Assembly: GCA_041739085.1 (NCBI GenBank)
Contig: JBGSON010000026.1
Span: 1 to 37,898, forward strand
Reading direction: 5' to 3'
Origin: JBGSON01 sp041739085
GTDB taxonomy: Bacteria; Patescibacteriota; Gracilibacteria; CAIRYL01
Length of the DNA stretch: 37,898 nt
The notes under the pieces are model-generated. The model did not search any database and had not been told where the DNA came from. It saw only the letters and a list, made by a program, of their open reading frames with translations. A program made the translations under genes and the position numbers. Positions 15,364 through 23,838 of this stretch are shown piece by piece. Each line of letters opens with the position of its first letter. The stretch's first letter is position 1.

Positions 15364-16434
15364 ATGGAAAATACGTTCACATACATAGCATTCTTTCTCA
15401 CTTTCTTCTCGGTACTCTTCGGAGTTCATTTTTACGTGTTCTACCGGCTCATCGGGTATTTCCATATTCCTCTTCAGATCTGGCATTTCGGAATCATCGG
15501 ATTTCTCGCTTTTTCCTACGTCCTCGCGCGGATCATCAAAGGATTCCTTCCTGACAGTATCTCGCTTTTTTTCTATGCATTTGCTTCCGTGTGGCTCGGC
15601 ATCCTCTTCTTTTCCCTCGTCTTCACTGCGCTTTCAGAACTTTTCCGTTTCATTCCCGTAAAATCCGAATTCGTCGGCGCCGGAGTCATCATTCTCACGC
15701 TCATCATATCAGTGTACGGGGTCGTGAACGCGCGGTATGTGATGAAAACTGATTTTATTGAAATCTCTTCAGACAAAGTGGAAAAGGACATTCGCATCGT
15801 CCAGATCTCGGATGCCCATATCGACGCGATGAAGAACCACGCGTTCCTGCAGAAGATCGTGGAGAAAGTGAACGGACTCGACCCGGACATTGTCGTCATC
15901 ACCGGAGATTTCATCGATGACACTCTTCCTCCGGATGTCTATGCCCCGCTCAAGAAGATGGAAGGAAAGAAATATTTCATCACGGGAAACCATGAGCACT
16001 ATCATGGCCCGATGAATGAGATCCCTATTTTCGAAGAATCGGGGATCATCGTCCTCGATGATGAAACTGCCGAGGCGGAAGGCATCGAGATCATCGGGGT
16101 CTCCTATTCGGCAGTGAAGAACCATCTCCCGGATACTTTGAATTCTCTTCCCATCGATAACACCAAGTTCACCGTTCTCCTCCACCATGTCCCGGAGAAA
16201 ATCGAATTCGTCAGAGACAAGAACATCGACCTCATGCTCTCCGGACACACGCACGCGGGACAGATTTTTCCGTTCAATCTCATTGTTTCTCTCGTCTTCC
16301 CGTATTCAAACGGAAGATACGATTTCGATGACACCGTCCTCTATGTTTCTCCTGGCACCGGATACTGGGGGCCGCCCATGAGAGTCGGATCCCGGAACAC
16401 CATCGCCGTCATCGATATAAAGAAAAAAGAATAA
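15364..16434 (+). CDS. Membrane-anchored metallophosphoesterase (YkuE/YaeI-like)
   Basis: The 356-residue protein has four membrane helices in residues 5-125, then a calcineurin-like phosphoesterase domain. All metal-binding motifs are present: DAH at 150-152, GDFID at 181-185, GNHEH at 208-212, a histidine pair in LLHH near 273, and GHTH at 294-297. The two-metal site hydrolyses phosphomonoesters or phosphodiesters. Relatives of this layout (YkuE, YaeI, LpxG) act on lipid or cell-envelope substrates, which is plausible here but not shown. The domain faces either side depending on topology. It has its own promoter and a hairpin right after the stop, so it seems separate from the downstream csoR unit. 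Confidence 0.88.
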   Translation: MENTFTYIAFFLTFFSVLFGVHFYVFYRLIGYFHIPLQIWHFGIIGFLAFSYVLARIIKGFLPDSISLFFYAFASVWLGILFFSLVFTALSELFRFIPVKSEFVGAGVIILTLIISVYGVVNARYVMKTDFIEISSDKVEKDIRIVQISDAHIDAMKNHAFLQKIVEKVNGLDPDIVVITGDFIDDTLPPDVYAPLKKMEGKKYFITGNHEHYHGPMNEIPIFEESGIIVLDDETAEAEGIEIIGVSYSAVKNHLPDTLNSLPIDNTKFTVLLHHVPEKIEFVRDKNIDLMLSGHTHAGQIFPFNLIVSLVFPYSNGRYDFDDTVLYVSPGTGYWGPPMRVGSRNTIAVIDIKKKE

Positions 16435-16507
16435 GCACAAAGCACAAAAGAATGTCTCTGCCACGAGTTCCTCTTTTTTCCTTTGTGCTTTCTCTTTTTG
16501 CTTCTGT
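16433..16507. repeat. Heptamer-type hairpin (AAGCACA)
   Basis: AAGCACAAAG (16433-16442) and CTTTGTGCTT (16481-16490) form a perfect 10-bp stem, flanked by further A/G- and T/C-rich heptamers. It begins in the stop codon of the preceding gene, so it could act as a terminator-like structure, although it is AT-rich and lacks a clean T tract. Confidence 0.55.
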
Positions 16508-16542
16508 GATCAATCTCCCGAATACCACTTGATTCTGATTCG

Positions 16543-16573
16543 TTGTCCATGATACCATATACCATGGTATTAG
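16543..16573 (+). promoter_or_regulatory. Probable csoR promoter
   Basis: TTGTCC (16543-16548) and TATTAG (16568-16573) are 19 bp apart, longer than optimal, with the CsoR-type inverted repeat covering the spacer and the -10. A start near 16580 would leave a leader of about 10 nt. The spacing makes the exact hexamers uncertain. Confidence 0.4.
16552..16570. promoter_or_regulatory. Predicted CsoR operator (site 2, autoregulatory)
   Basis: ATACCA-N7-TGGTAT, a 19-bp inverted repeat that also contains a perfect 12-bp palindrome ATACCATGGTAT (16559-16570). It ends 19 bp before the csoR start codon, and its 6-7-6 geometry matches the site at 2524-2542. Autorepression released by Cu(I) is the expected behaviour of the family. 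Confidence 0.65.
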
Positions 16574-16589
16574 GTTTTTATCCTTCCCT

Positions 16590-16865
16590 ATGGCTCACAA
16601 CTCTCCAAAAGTCACCATCGCCCTGAAAAAGGCTGGGTCACTCCTCGACAAAGTAGTCACCATGGTTGAAGAGGACAAGTATTGCATCAGCATTATCCAG
16701 CAGAATCTCGCCGTCATCGGTCTTCTTCGTTCCGTGAACGAGCTCCTCCTCGAAGGGCATCTCCATCATTGTTTTGCGAATGCGATGAAATCAAGGGATG
16801 AAAAACTCCAGTTGACTATGATCGAGGAACTTTTGAAAGTCATGAAAACGGCACAAAAAAAATAA
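16590..16865 (+). CDS. csoR: CsoR/RcnR-family copper-sensing repressor
   Basis: The 91-residue all-helical protein fits the DUF156 (CsoR/RcnR/FrmR) family in length and pattern (LLDKVVTMVEEDKYC..IIQQ, then LLLEGHLHHC). The Cu(I) ligand triad is present as Cys32, His57 and Cys61, with the same 25- and 4-residue spacing as Cys36-His61-Cys65 of M. tuberculosis CsoR. In that family apo-protein binds the operator and Cu(I) releases it. It sits 24 bp before the HMA-DsbD_2-cupredoxin gene and behind a palindromic operator, so autoregulation of a two-gene operon is likely; the second operator at 2524 extends the regulon. There is no Shine-Dalgarno before the ATG. Confidence 0.92.
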   Translation: MAHNSPKVTIALKKAGSLLDKVVTMVEEDKYCISIIQQNLAVIGLLRSVNELLLEGHLHHCFANAMKSRDEKLQLTMIEELLKVMKTAQKK

Positions 16866-16889
16866 ATCATTTCTTGTCATCCACCACTT

Positions 16890-18452
16890 ATGAATAAAAC
16901 CTTTCATGTCGAAGGAATGCATTGCGCAAGCTGTGAACTCCTCATGGAAAAGGAACTGAAGAAGATCCCCGGAGTGAAGGGATGTTCGATTACCCTCAAG
17001 AGCGGGAAAACAGTGGTGGAGCTCAGTAAAAATGTGTCGGATGAGAAGATCAAAAACGTTATTGAACAATGCGGGTACAGCATTTCAAATCCGGATCCGT
17101 TGAAAAATGAAAAGAAAGGGAATAGGAAGTTTACCCAAAAAGATTTTTTCCTCCTCCTCGCAATCCTCGCCGGTGGATTCATTCTCTATGAAGTCATGAA
17201 GAATGTGAACATCTCCGTCAATCTTCCCGCTTTTGGCTCGAAAGTGGGTGTTCTCGTGGCACTCATCATCGGATTTGTCGCATCGATTTCGACCTGTCTC
17301 GCGCTCGTCGGAGGCATCGTCATGGGATTCGGAAGTGTGTATTCCGAAGGAGATGAGAAGCCGTCGCTCATGAAAAGACTCATCCCGCATCTCTACTTTC
17401 ATGCCGGACGGATCGGCGGATTTGTTTTCCTCGGAGCCCTTCTTGGGCTTATCGGGAGCAAGATCACGTACTCCCTGGGCTTTGCCGGTTATCTCACTAT
17501 GTTTGTGGCCATAGTTCTCTTTTATATTGGTCTCCACATACTAAACCTTGTCCCGAACATCACGAGATTCGGATTTCATCTTCCGAAATCACTCTCGAGA
17601 AAAATCAGCGACATCGAGAAAAACGACCATCATCTCACGCCAGTCATTCTCGGACTCCTCACTTTTTTTCTCCCATGCGGATTCACGCAATCCATGCAGC
17701 TTGCCGCAGTCGCATCCGGAAATCCAGTGACGGGAGGACTGATCATGGGTGTGTTCGCTCTCGGAACTCTTCCGGTCCTCCTCGGGGTCGGGCTCGGATC
17801 CTCCTATGCAAAAAACAATTCGTTTCCGGTTTTGAAAAAATTCATCGGAGTGCTGCTCCTCTTTTTCGCGCTCTATTCATTTAACTCTGGTCTCGTCCTT
17901 GCCGGATCTTCATTCACCATTGATTTTTGGAAAAACCCGGGTGGCAGCGAGATGAATACTTCCTCTGAGGTCGTTGATACGGATACCGGAAAGAAGATTC
18001 AGGTAGTGAAGATGACGGTTGATTACGCCTTTGCACCAACGGAATTTACTATCAAAAAAGGGATCCCCGTCCGCTGGGAAATCGACGGGGTGAATATCTC
18101 CGGATGCAGCAGTGAAGTAGTCATTCCCAAGCTCAGGATGCAGAAAAAACTTTCAAAAGGTCTCAATGTCATCGAATTCACTCCAGAAGAAGAAGGAACG
18201 ATTCCCTTCTCCTGCGGTATGGGCATGCTCACCGGAAAATTCACCGTCGTAAATGATGATTCAGCGCTCACTCCTTCGTCCGCAACGGCGAATCCTCCCC
18301 CGACAACGGCAGAGGATATAGACTCCGCGGTTCCCGCTGTGGGACACACGTGCGGAGGAAGCGCAGGACGATGCGGAGGGGGATGTGCCGGCGGGTGTGG
18401 AGGTCCCGGTGGAAATCCTACCTGCTCCATGCACGGGCAAGCCACTCAATAA
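16890..18452 (+). CDS. HMA - DsbD_2-like membrane - cupredoxin fusion with Cys/Gly tail
   Basis: A 520-residue paralog of the protein at 994-2352. The HMA domain carries GMHCASC at residues 9-15. The membrane region (about 80-345) keeps STCLALVGG and FFLPCGFTQ of the DsbD_2 family. The cupredoxin-like domain (about 375-455) ends in FSCGMGM. Unlike the paralog it continues with a Pro/Thr/Ala linker and a final 35-residue Cys/Gly-rich tail (CGGSAGRCGGGCAGGCGG, then CSMHG), likely an extra metal-binding or disulfide segment. It follows csoR by 24 bp and is expected to be induced by copper. Whether it moves copper, electrons or thiols across the membrane is not known. Confidence 0.87.
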   Translation: MNKTFHVEGMHCASCELLMEKELKKIPGVKGCSITLKSGKTVVELSKNVSDEKIKNVIEQCGYSISNPDPLKNEKKGNRKFTQKDFFLLLAILAGGFILYEVMKNVNISVNLPAFGSKVGVLVALIIGFVASISTCLALVGGIVMGFGSVYSEGDEKPSLMKRLIPHLYFHAGRIGGFVFLGALLGLIGSKITYSLGFAGYLTMFVAIVLFYIGLHILNLVPNITRFGFHLPKSLSRKISDIEKNDHHLTPVILGLLTFFLPCGFTQSMQLAAVASGNPVTGGLIMGVFALGTLPVLLGVGLGSSYAKNNSFPVLKKFIGVLLLFFALYSFNSGLVLAGSSFTIDFWKNPGGSEMNTSSEVVDTDTGKKIQVVKMTVDYAFAPTEFTIKKGIPVRWEIDGVNISGCSSEVVIPKLRMQKKLSKGLNVIEFTPEEEGTIPFSCGMGMLTGKFTVVNDDSALTPSSATANPPPTTAEDIDSAVPAVGHTCGGSAGRCGGGCAGGCGGPGGNPTCSMHGQATQ

Positions 18453-18473
18453 TACTTCTCAGCATCATTCAAT

Positions 18474-18516
18474 CAAAACCCAGACTATGACTTTCACTCC
18501 GGGCTTTTTCCATACG
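18474..18516 (+). terminator. Weak terminator-like hairpin after the second copper fusion gene
   Basis: AAAACCC and GGGCTTTTT can pair (one bulged C) around a loop of about 19 nt, ending in a T run. It lies between convergent genes. Nothing else is evident in the rest of 18453-18624. Confidence 0.35.
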
Positions 18517-18624
18517 TGAAAAGTCCCCTATGAAAACGAAGGACTCATCGTAATTTTCCTCTTCGTTCTCTTTGATTGAAGAATAGATCCCTGCCACCGA
18601 ATCGGGAGAGAATTGGAGACAACG

Positions 18625-19767
18625 CTATCCTGATTTCCTCTTCTTTATGGGAGTCCTGACGATCTCGACCGGGGGAGCGAGATTCTCTCCGAATTCCAAT
18701 TTGTAGATATGGAGAAAGGTGAGAGTGAGTTTCAGGACGAGAGGGCCGAAGACGATCCCCTGAAATCCGAACGCGAATGCTCCTCCGAGCATAACGAGGA
18801 GCACCGCGAGCGGATGGAGTGCTGATGTCGATCCGATGATATAGGGCTTGATGATGTTGTCCGCAAGGCTTACGACTCCGAGACAGAAAACAAGAAGGAA
18901 TACACCGGCAATATATTTTTGCGAGACAAAAAGGACGATGACGAACGGAACCCAGATGAGCGAGATCCCGATATACGGGATGGGGGAAAAGACAGCTCCA
19001 AGAGCGCCCCAGAAAACAACATTCGAGAATCCTACGATCTTTAATGCGATCGCGAGCAATATCCCCTGGGCGATCGCGGCACCGAAAATACCGTAGACGA
19101 TCGACTGCATGAGCGCGTTCATCTTCTGAAAGAGCTCATTGCGATATTTTTCCGGGAGCGGAATGATCGATTTCAAATAGCTGATCGTCTTGTCCCCGTC
19201 GCGGATAAAATAAAAAAGCGCGAGAAGGAAAACGAGCATGTGGAGGATGAAGACTGAGATGTTCTTCACGATGTTCGTTGTTTGTGCGATGAGAAAAGAG
19301 CTGATCGTCCCGACGGAATCCCGCACTGCAGAGAAAACTTCCTCGGGAGGAATAAGATCATTCGTGATGACCTGTTCGATCCATCCCTGAAGCATCGGAT
19401 AATTTTTCACCACCGGCAGGTCCTTGTAGTTGTTGATATCCATGTCATTGATCTCCGTCTTGATGAGGATATAGGCATCGGAAGCCTGATTTACGAGTGA
19501 TATGAAGAAAAAAATAAGCGGGACGATGATGAGGACAAGGACGAGAAGCATCGAGATGAACGCCGCGAAGGTCCTGGAAAAAGTGACGAATCTCCGTATC
19601 CGCTTATGGATCGGGTATATCGCAGCAACGATGATGAGCGCGACATAGAGCGTGCTCAGAAAAGATGAAACAAAGAGAAACGAGATGAGGAGAAGGAGGA
19701 GAAGGCTGCCGATGAGAAACCTCTTCTCGATCCCCCCCATGCTTTTCGAATTGTTGATTTCATTCAT
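18625..19767 (-). CDS. AI-2E family transporter (PerM/YdiK-like)
   Basis: The 380-residue product has about seven to eight membrane helices: two near residues 17-50, one near 65-92, then a soluble loop, and five in the second half. The C-terminal half has the family pattern, including FGALGAVFSPIPYIG-like sequence near 235-250 (here WGALGAVFSPIPYIG) and FGFQGIVFGPLVLKL near 335-350. Members export small molecules or act as Na+/H+ antiporters; despite the name, most are not AI-2 exporters, and no substrate can be assigned. The Lys/Arg-rich C-terminus is cytoplasmic. It lies 70 bp downstream of the FecR-domain gene on the same strand and may be co-transcribed. Confidence 0.88.
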   Translation of the reverse strand: MNEINNSKSMGGIEKRFLIGSLLLLLLISFLFVSSFLSTLYVALIIVAAIYPIHKRIRRFVTFSRTFAAFISMLLVLVLIIVPLIFFFISLVNQASDAYILIKTEINDMDINNYKDLPVVKNYPMLQGWIEQVITNDLIPPEEVFSAVRDSVGTISSFLIAQTTNIVKNISVFILHMLVFLLALFYFIRDGDKTISYLKSIIPLPEKYRNELFQKMNALMQSIVYGIFGAAIAQGILLAIALKIVGFSNVVFWGALGAVFSPIPYIGISLIWVPFVIVLFVSQKYIAGVFLLVFCLGVVSLADNIIKPYIIGSTSALHPLAVLLVMLGGAFAFGFQGIVFGPLVLKLTLTFLHIYKLEFGENLAPPVEIVRTPIKKRKSG

Positions 19768-19837
19768 AAAGGAATCTTATGAAAGGAGAGCAAATGAAAC
19801 TGGAAAGAAAACTCTGCGGACGCTGAAATTCATCACT

Positions 19838-21733
19838 TCATTTCTCAACGGATTCAGAAGCCACTCCGAGGAGTTCTATCGAATCTCCAGTAGCCCCGCG
19901 TGTTTCTTCCGGATTGTATTCGGTATCGAGGAGTTCCAGATTATCCATATTCTCTGGGACGACCTCCATTCCTCCCGGATCTTCGTCGGCTGAGGGCGGC
20001 GGTACCATCGTCACGCATCCGTCCCTTTCCGGGTCCCAGATCGAATCTGCTTTTGCCTCGCATGTTGTTTTTTCCTCAGCGCAGACTTCGTCGGCATATT
20101 TTTCATACTCGGCATTGAGATACGTGTTTGCTTCTTCTGTGTTCATCCCGATATCTCCGCAGTATTCGCCGTGGAACGCGCATTTGCAGTATTGAAAATC
20201 AATATAGACTCCGCAGTAATCATTTTTGATGTCAGGTTTTTCGCAGGCGAGGAATTCTTCCGTGAAGTCCCCTTCCGACTCCGGTTCAGACATGTCCTCA
20301 GGTCCGCGTTCGGGAGTATCCTCGCCGGTCTCTTCATCAGCTTCTCCAGTGTCGTAATCAATCATGACTTCCCCGAATTCACTCTCCATTTTTTCACGTT
20401 CACCGCTCGCATCGAGAGCACTCCCGAAATACGGATCCACCAGGATGACCGGGAGAAGATCAAGATATGTATTGTCCTCGTCGGCTCCTTTCAGCATTTC
20501 ATCCCGGAAAACTTCCAGCGCACTTCTCATCTCTTCTTCCGTTCCGACCTTTGAGAGATCATAGAGATCGATGATCCTCTTTCCCACTTTCCATTCCTGA
20601 AGTCTGTCTCTCTCGTCTTCCGGTGCCGTTTCGATTTTGAGATCCCAGATGAGGTTTTTTACGACATAATCATCTTCGTTCGGAAGAGTCAGTTTCATGA
20701 GTTGCTCAGTTGACTGGAGTACATCAGATATTTCCTGAGAGATCTCCTCCCCTTTCTCTCCGCTCATATCCAGGATCTCCGATTTTGCTTCCCTGAGAAA
20801 ACGATTCGCGAGTTCGATCTCTCCTTTTTCAAAAAGAATGGCCGCTTCTATGAGTTCCCTTCCGAAAATATCGAGCGTCTTTTTCACCTTTCCTTCTCCG
20901 GCGGTAAGAAGGTCAATCCGATCCTGGATCTTTTTCACTTCGTAACCGAATGATCCGGGAAGGGCTCCCGCATACTCCTCTCTTCTCTTCCCGAGATCGT
21001 TTCGAAGAACTGTCTCATATTCCTCGTCATTTTTCAGATTGCCCCGATACCAATCCGATTCCATTTCATCGGGCAGGATCCGTTCGCTGAGCGGCTCGCC
21101 CCTGCTCCCGAAGACGTACCGGGATCCTTCTATGAGTTCCAGTCCTTCGATCACATCCCGTGAATAGGGGTCGAGGGAGCGGACTTCTACAGTATGCTCC
21201 GGGACAAGGATGATGGAATTTCCGTCGGCGTCCGATGAGATATCAAGGACCGTCCCGCGGATGCCGGCGTTGACATACGTTGTCTGAACGGAAAACGCCA
21301 TATCGGGATCCGTCTGTTTCTGGATCTTCGACCAGATCCTTCCATTCTCGAGATCGATGAGGACCTCACTCTTTCCGACTGCAAACGCAGAAGCATCAAG
21401 CCGGGCAAGCTGAAGATTTGTTCCGCCTTCGATCCGCGCAATGGAATCTTCGAAAAAAGTGATAGAGGCGAGTCCGTCCGGAGAGACCTCGATGACATCC
21501 CCTTCTTTGAGTATTGTCTCATCCGGCACCTGGCCGTTGTTCACGAGGACTGTCCCCTTTTCAATGGTCAGGACTGTATCCTGAGGTTTATACGACTGGT
21601 CTCCCTGATACCCGAATGGATCGAGAAAGATGAGGAGTGTCAGCGCGGTCGTGATGAGGATGAGGACGAGGATGGAGTTGATAAGAATCTTCTTCATTTT
21701 CTGAATCTTGAGATGATCGAGGATTACGGTCAT
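19838..21733 (-). CDS. FecR-domain membrane-anchored surface protein with Cys-rich C-terminus
   Basis: The 631-residue protein has a signal anchor at about residues 15-37 (an alternative start at Met13 gives MKKILINSI). A FecR-like domain covers about 50-200: LTIEKGTVLVNNG, LKEGDVIEVSPDGLASITFFEDSI and the hallmark VNAGIRGTVLDI. Helical, charged sequence follows to about 440, then a long Glu/Asp-rich low-complexity stretch, then a Cys-rich module of nine cysteines (CEKPDIKNDYC, YCKCAFHGEYC, CAEEKTTC). FecR domains occur both in iron-signalling sensors and in extracytoplasmic proteins of unknown role; no FecI-type sigma factor is adjacent, so the second seems more likely. The Cys-rich part suggests a secreted disulfide fold. 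Confidence 0.75.
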   Translation of the reverse strand: MTVILDHLKIQKMKKILINSILVLILITTALTLLIFLDPFGYQGDQSYKPQDTVLTIEKGTVLVNNGQVPDETILKEGDVIEVSPDGLASITFFEDSIARIEGGTNLQLARLDASAFAVGKSEVLIDLENGRIWSKIQKQTDPDMAFSVQTTYVNAGIRGTVLDISSDADGNSIILVPEHTVEVRSLDPYSRDVIEGLELIEGSRYVFGSRGEPLSERILPDEMESDWYRGNLKNDEEYETVLRNDLGKRREEYAGALPGSFGYEVKKIQDRIDLLTAGEGKVKKTLDIFGRELIEAAILFEKGEIELANRFLREAKSEILDMSGEKGEEISQEISDVLQSTEQLMKLTLPNEDDYVVKNLIWDLKIETAPEDERDRLQEWKVGKRIIDLYDLSKVGTEEEMRSALEVFRDEMLKGADEDNTYLDLLPVILVDPYFGSALDASGEREKMESEFGEVMIDYDTGEADEETGEDTPERGPEDMSEPESEGDFTEEFLACEKPDIKNDYCGVYIDFQYCKCAFHGEYCGDIGMNTEEANTYLNAEYEKYADEVCAEEKTTCEAKADSIWDPERDGCVTMVPPPSADEDPGGMEVVPENMDNLELLDTEYNPEETRGATGDSIELLGVASESVEK

Positions 21734-21752
21734 ACTACACTCTCATCGCAGT

Positions 21753-21758
21753 GTTATA
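21753..21758 (-). promoter_or_regulatory. Possible -10 element (TATAAC) of the FecR-domain gene
   Basis: TATAAC preceded by TG lies about 20 nt upstream of the ATG at 21733 on the minus strand. No clear -35 is present. The same TGTATAA context occurs before the macroglobulin gene. Confidence 0.3.
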
Positions 21759-21793
21759 CAAATGAAGTTTTCTCCTCTGGATGGCTTTAGGAA

Positions 21794-21835
21794 AAGTACA
21801 AAGCACAAAGTACAAAGCACAAAGTACAAAGTACA
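21794..21835. repeat. Perfect-period heptamer array, six AAGYACA units
   Basis: Six contiguous 7-nt units alternate AAGTACA and AAGCACA (T,C,T,C,T,T at position 4). This is the cleanest example of the heptamer family in the window and the outermost part of the composite repeat reaching to 22033. Confidence 0.85.
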
Positions 21836-21840
21836 AAACC

Positions 21841-22033
21841 GCAAAAGAAAAAAGAAAAAGCACAAAAGAGAAAAGAGATCAAAACGAGCAAACAAGCGGA
21901 CAAGCCAACAAGCTTTTAAGCAAGCAAGTTTACGGGAATTTTCGCTTATCTGCTTCTGCTTGCTCGCTTAACTGCTTGCACGCTCGCCTGCATTTTTTTC
22001 TTTTCTCTTTTCTGTTTTCTCATTTTTCTTTTA
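21841..22033. repeat. Nested inverted repeat: outer heptamers, inner AAGC octamers
   Basis: The outer left arm (21841-21878) has 7-nt A/G units such as AAAAGAA and AAAAGAG. The outer right arm (21993-22033) has the complementary CTTTTCT and GTTTTCT units. Inside are octamers with AAGC every 8 nt on the left (21884-21929) and GCTT mostly every 8 nt on the right (21943-21992). The whole could fold into a 190-nt hairpin. With the heptamer array before it, this fills the 337-bp gap between 21733 and 22071. Confidence 0.65.
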
Positions 22034-22070
22034 TTGTGAAGAAGCACAACGTATTTCTTGCCCATTCCCT

Positions 22071-23729
22071 ATGCCATCATGCGCGCAGTGTTCGGAAAGT
22101 TTCATCACGACAGATGAAGACCTGAAGTTTCTTACCAAGATGCATGTTCCTTCCCCCTCTCTCTGCCCTGAATGCAGAATGCAGAGACGAATGGCGTTCC
22201 GGAATGAAAAAACTCTCTATAAAAGAAAATGCGATCTCTGCGGAAAAAGTACGGTGTCTCTCTATTCCCCGGAGAAACCGTTCCCCGTCTACTGCACGGA
22301 ATGTTTTTGGAGCGACGGATGGGATCCCCTGGAGTACGGACGGGAATTTGATTTTTCCAGACCTTTCTTTCCGCAGTTCTCCGAGCTTCTTCAGAAAGTC
22401 CCGAGACTCGGGATCGTGAACAAGCAGTGCGAAAACAGCGATTACTGCAATTACTCTTTCGCGAACAAGAACTGCTATCTGACTTTCGGAAACCATTATG
22501 AAGAAGAATGCCTGTACGGCCGGTATTCCACGAAAAACAAAAACTGCATGGACTACCTCTATCTCTATGAAAGTGAACTCTCCTACGAGTGCCTTTTTTC
22601 AAAGAACCTCTACGAATGCGTTTTTCTCGATCATTCCGAAGAATGCGGGAACTGCCATTTCTCCGTTGACCTCAAAGGCTGCAAGCACTGTCTCTTTTCA
22701 GCAAATCTCCGGCACAAAGAGTATTACATCTTCAATAAAGAGTATTCCCGTGATGAATACCTGGAGAAACTGAAGGAATACGGACTGAATACCCATAAAG
22801 GATTCGAGACCGCGCGATCATACTTTATCCATGAATTCCGGACCCAGTTCCCCTTCCGCGCGGTGTACCAGACCAATACTCAAAACTCAACGGGAAGCAA
22901 TCTTGAGAACTGCAAAAACCTTCGTTCGGTGTTTGACTCGTCAAAATGCGAAGATATTGCCTACACCGTCCAGGCGGATGAGACCTATGACTCCATGGAC
23001 ATGACGTGCATGGGATACGATCGGAGTGAACTCTGCTACGAGACGATCGGATGCTCTGGGCTCTTCAATTCCGTTTCCTGCGATTCCTGCTGGCACAACT
23101 CCAACCTTCTCTATTCCAATCTCTGCTTCACCTGTGACAGCCTTTTCGGATGCATTTCTCTGCGACACAAGAAATACTGCGTACTCAACCGGGAATATTC
23201 AAAGGAGGAATACGAAAAGAAACGGAAAGAGATCATTTCCCATATGGAAAAGACCGGAGAATGGGGCGGATTTTTCCCGTCGGACATCTCGCCCTACGCT
23301 TATAACGAGACAATTGCTCAGGAATATTTTCCTCTGGAAAAAGAAGAGATCCTGAAGAAAAGATGGAAATGGAGAGATGAGGACAAGCCGGATTTCTCAG
23401 GTGTGACGAAGAGGATCTCCGCGAAGAGACTTCCGGAAACGATCGGTAAAATCCCTGATGACATTCTGAACTGGGCGATCGAATGCGAAAAAAGCGGAAA
23501 ACCGTTCAAAGTTCAGAAAAAAGAACTGGAGTTCTATCGGACAATGGATCTCCCGGTTCCCCACTTCCATCCGGATGTCCGTATGGAAATGCGTCTCGCA
23601 CTCCGCTCGCCGAGAAAACTCTGGGATCGGGACTGCGCAAAATGCGGGAAATCGACTCCGGCGACCTTTTCTCCGGAAAGACCGGAAACGGTATACTGTG
23701 AAGAGTGCTACCTGAATTCGGTGTATTGA
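22071..23729 (+). CDS. Zinc-ribbon/Cys-rich solenoid-like protein, array member 1
   Basis: The 552-residue protein is the first of four tandem paralogs. It has an N-terminal zinc ribbon (Cys4, Cys7, Cys32, Cys35; the PECRMQRR ending resembles the zf-trcl type), a second four-Cys module (Cys54, Cys57, Cys75, Cys78), a middle of about 300 residues with many regularly placed Cys and Asn-Cys pairs, and a C-terminal zinc ribbon (Cys522, Cys525, Cys543, Cys546). The middle contains two copies of a block like LFGCISLRHKKYCVLNREYS, and its short-period pattern suggests a beta-solenoid. Function is unknown; such proteins are common in CPR genomes. It has no signal peptide, so it is probably cytoplasmic. 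There is no leaderless-type -10 here, unlike members 2 and 3. Confidence 0.8.
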   Translation: MPSCAQCSESFITTDEDLKFLTKMHVPSPSLCPECRMQRRMAFRNEKTLYKRKCDLCGKSTVSLYSPEKPFPVYCTECFWSDGWDPLEYGREFDFSRPFFPQFSELLQKVPRLGIVNKQCENSDYCNYSFANKNCYLTFGNHYEEECLYGRYSTKNKNCMDYLYLYESELSYECLFSKNLYECVFLDHSEECGNCHFSVDLKGCKHCLFSANLRHKEYYIFNKEYSRDEYLEKLKEYGLNTHKGFETARSYFIHEFRTQFPFRAVYQTNTQNSTGSNLENCKNLRSVFDSSKCEDIAYTVQADETYDSMDMTCMGYDRSELCYETIGCSGLFNSVSCDSCWHNSNLLYSNLCFTCDSLFGCISLRHKKYCVLNREYSKEEYEKKRKEIISHMEKTGEWGGFFPSDISPYAYNETIAQEYFPLEKEEILKKRWKWRDEDKPDFSGVTKRISAKRLPETIGKIPDDILNWAIECEKSGKPFKVQKKELEFYRTMDLPVPHFHPDVRMEMRLALRSPRKLWDRDCAKCGKSTPATFSPERPETVYCEECYLNSVY

Positions 23730-23815
23730 AGCCGGAAAGCGGAAAAGCGTTCAGGCGGGTAAGCGGAAGAGCATTTTATATTTGCTTACAAGCTTGCTGG
23801 CTTGCCTGCTTGTAG
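23730..23815. repeat. AAGC-octamer inverted repeat, copy 1
   Basis: AAGC or a close variant recurs every 8 nt on the left (AAGCGGAA, AAGCGTTC, AGGCGGGT, AAGCGGAA). GCTT recurs every 8 nt on the right (GCTTACAA, GCTTGCTG, GCTTGCCT, GCTTGTAG), around an AT-rich loop. The stem would be 4-bp rungs separated by unpaired tetramers. Confidence 0.65.
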
Positions 23816-23838
23816 CAGATCGTGCCTTATGAACATTG

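Noticed and set aside
21794..22033. Short-period repeats as a CRISPR or minisatellite array
   Set aside because: Units are 7-8 nt with no spacers, and the right side is an inverted partner, not a continuation.
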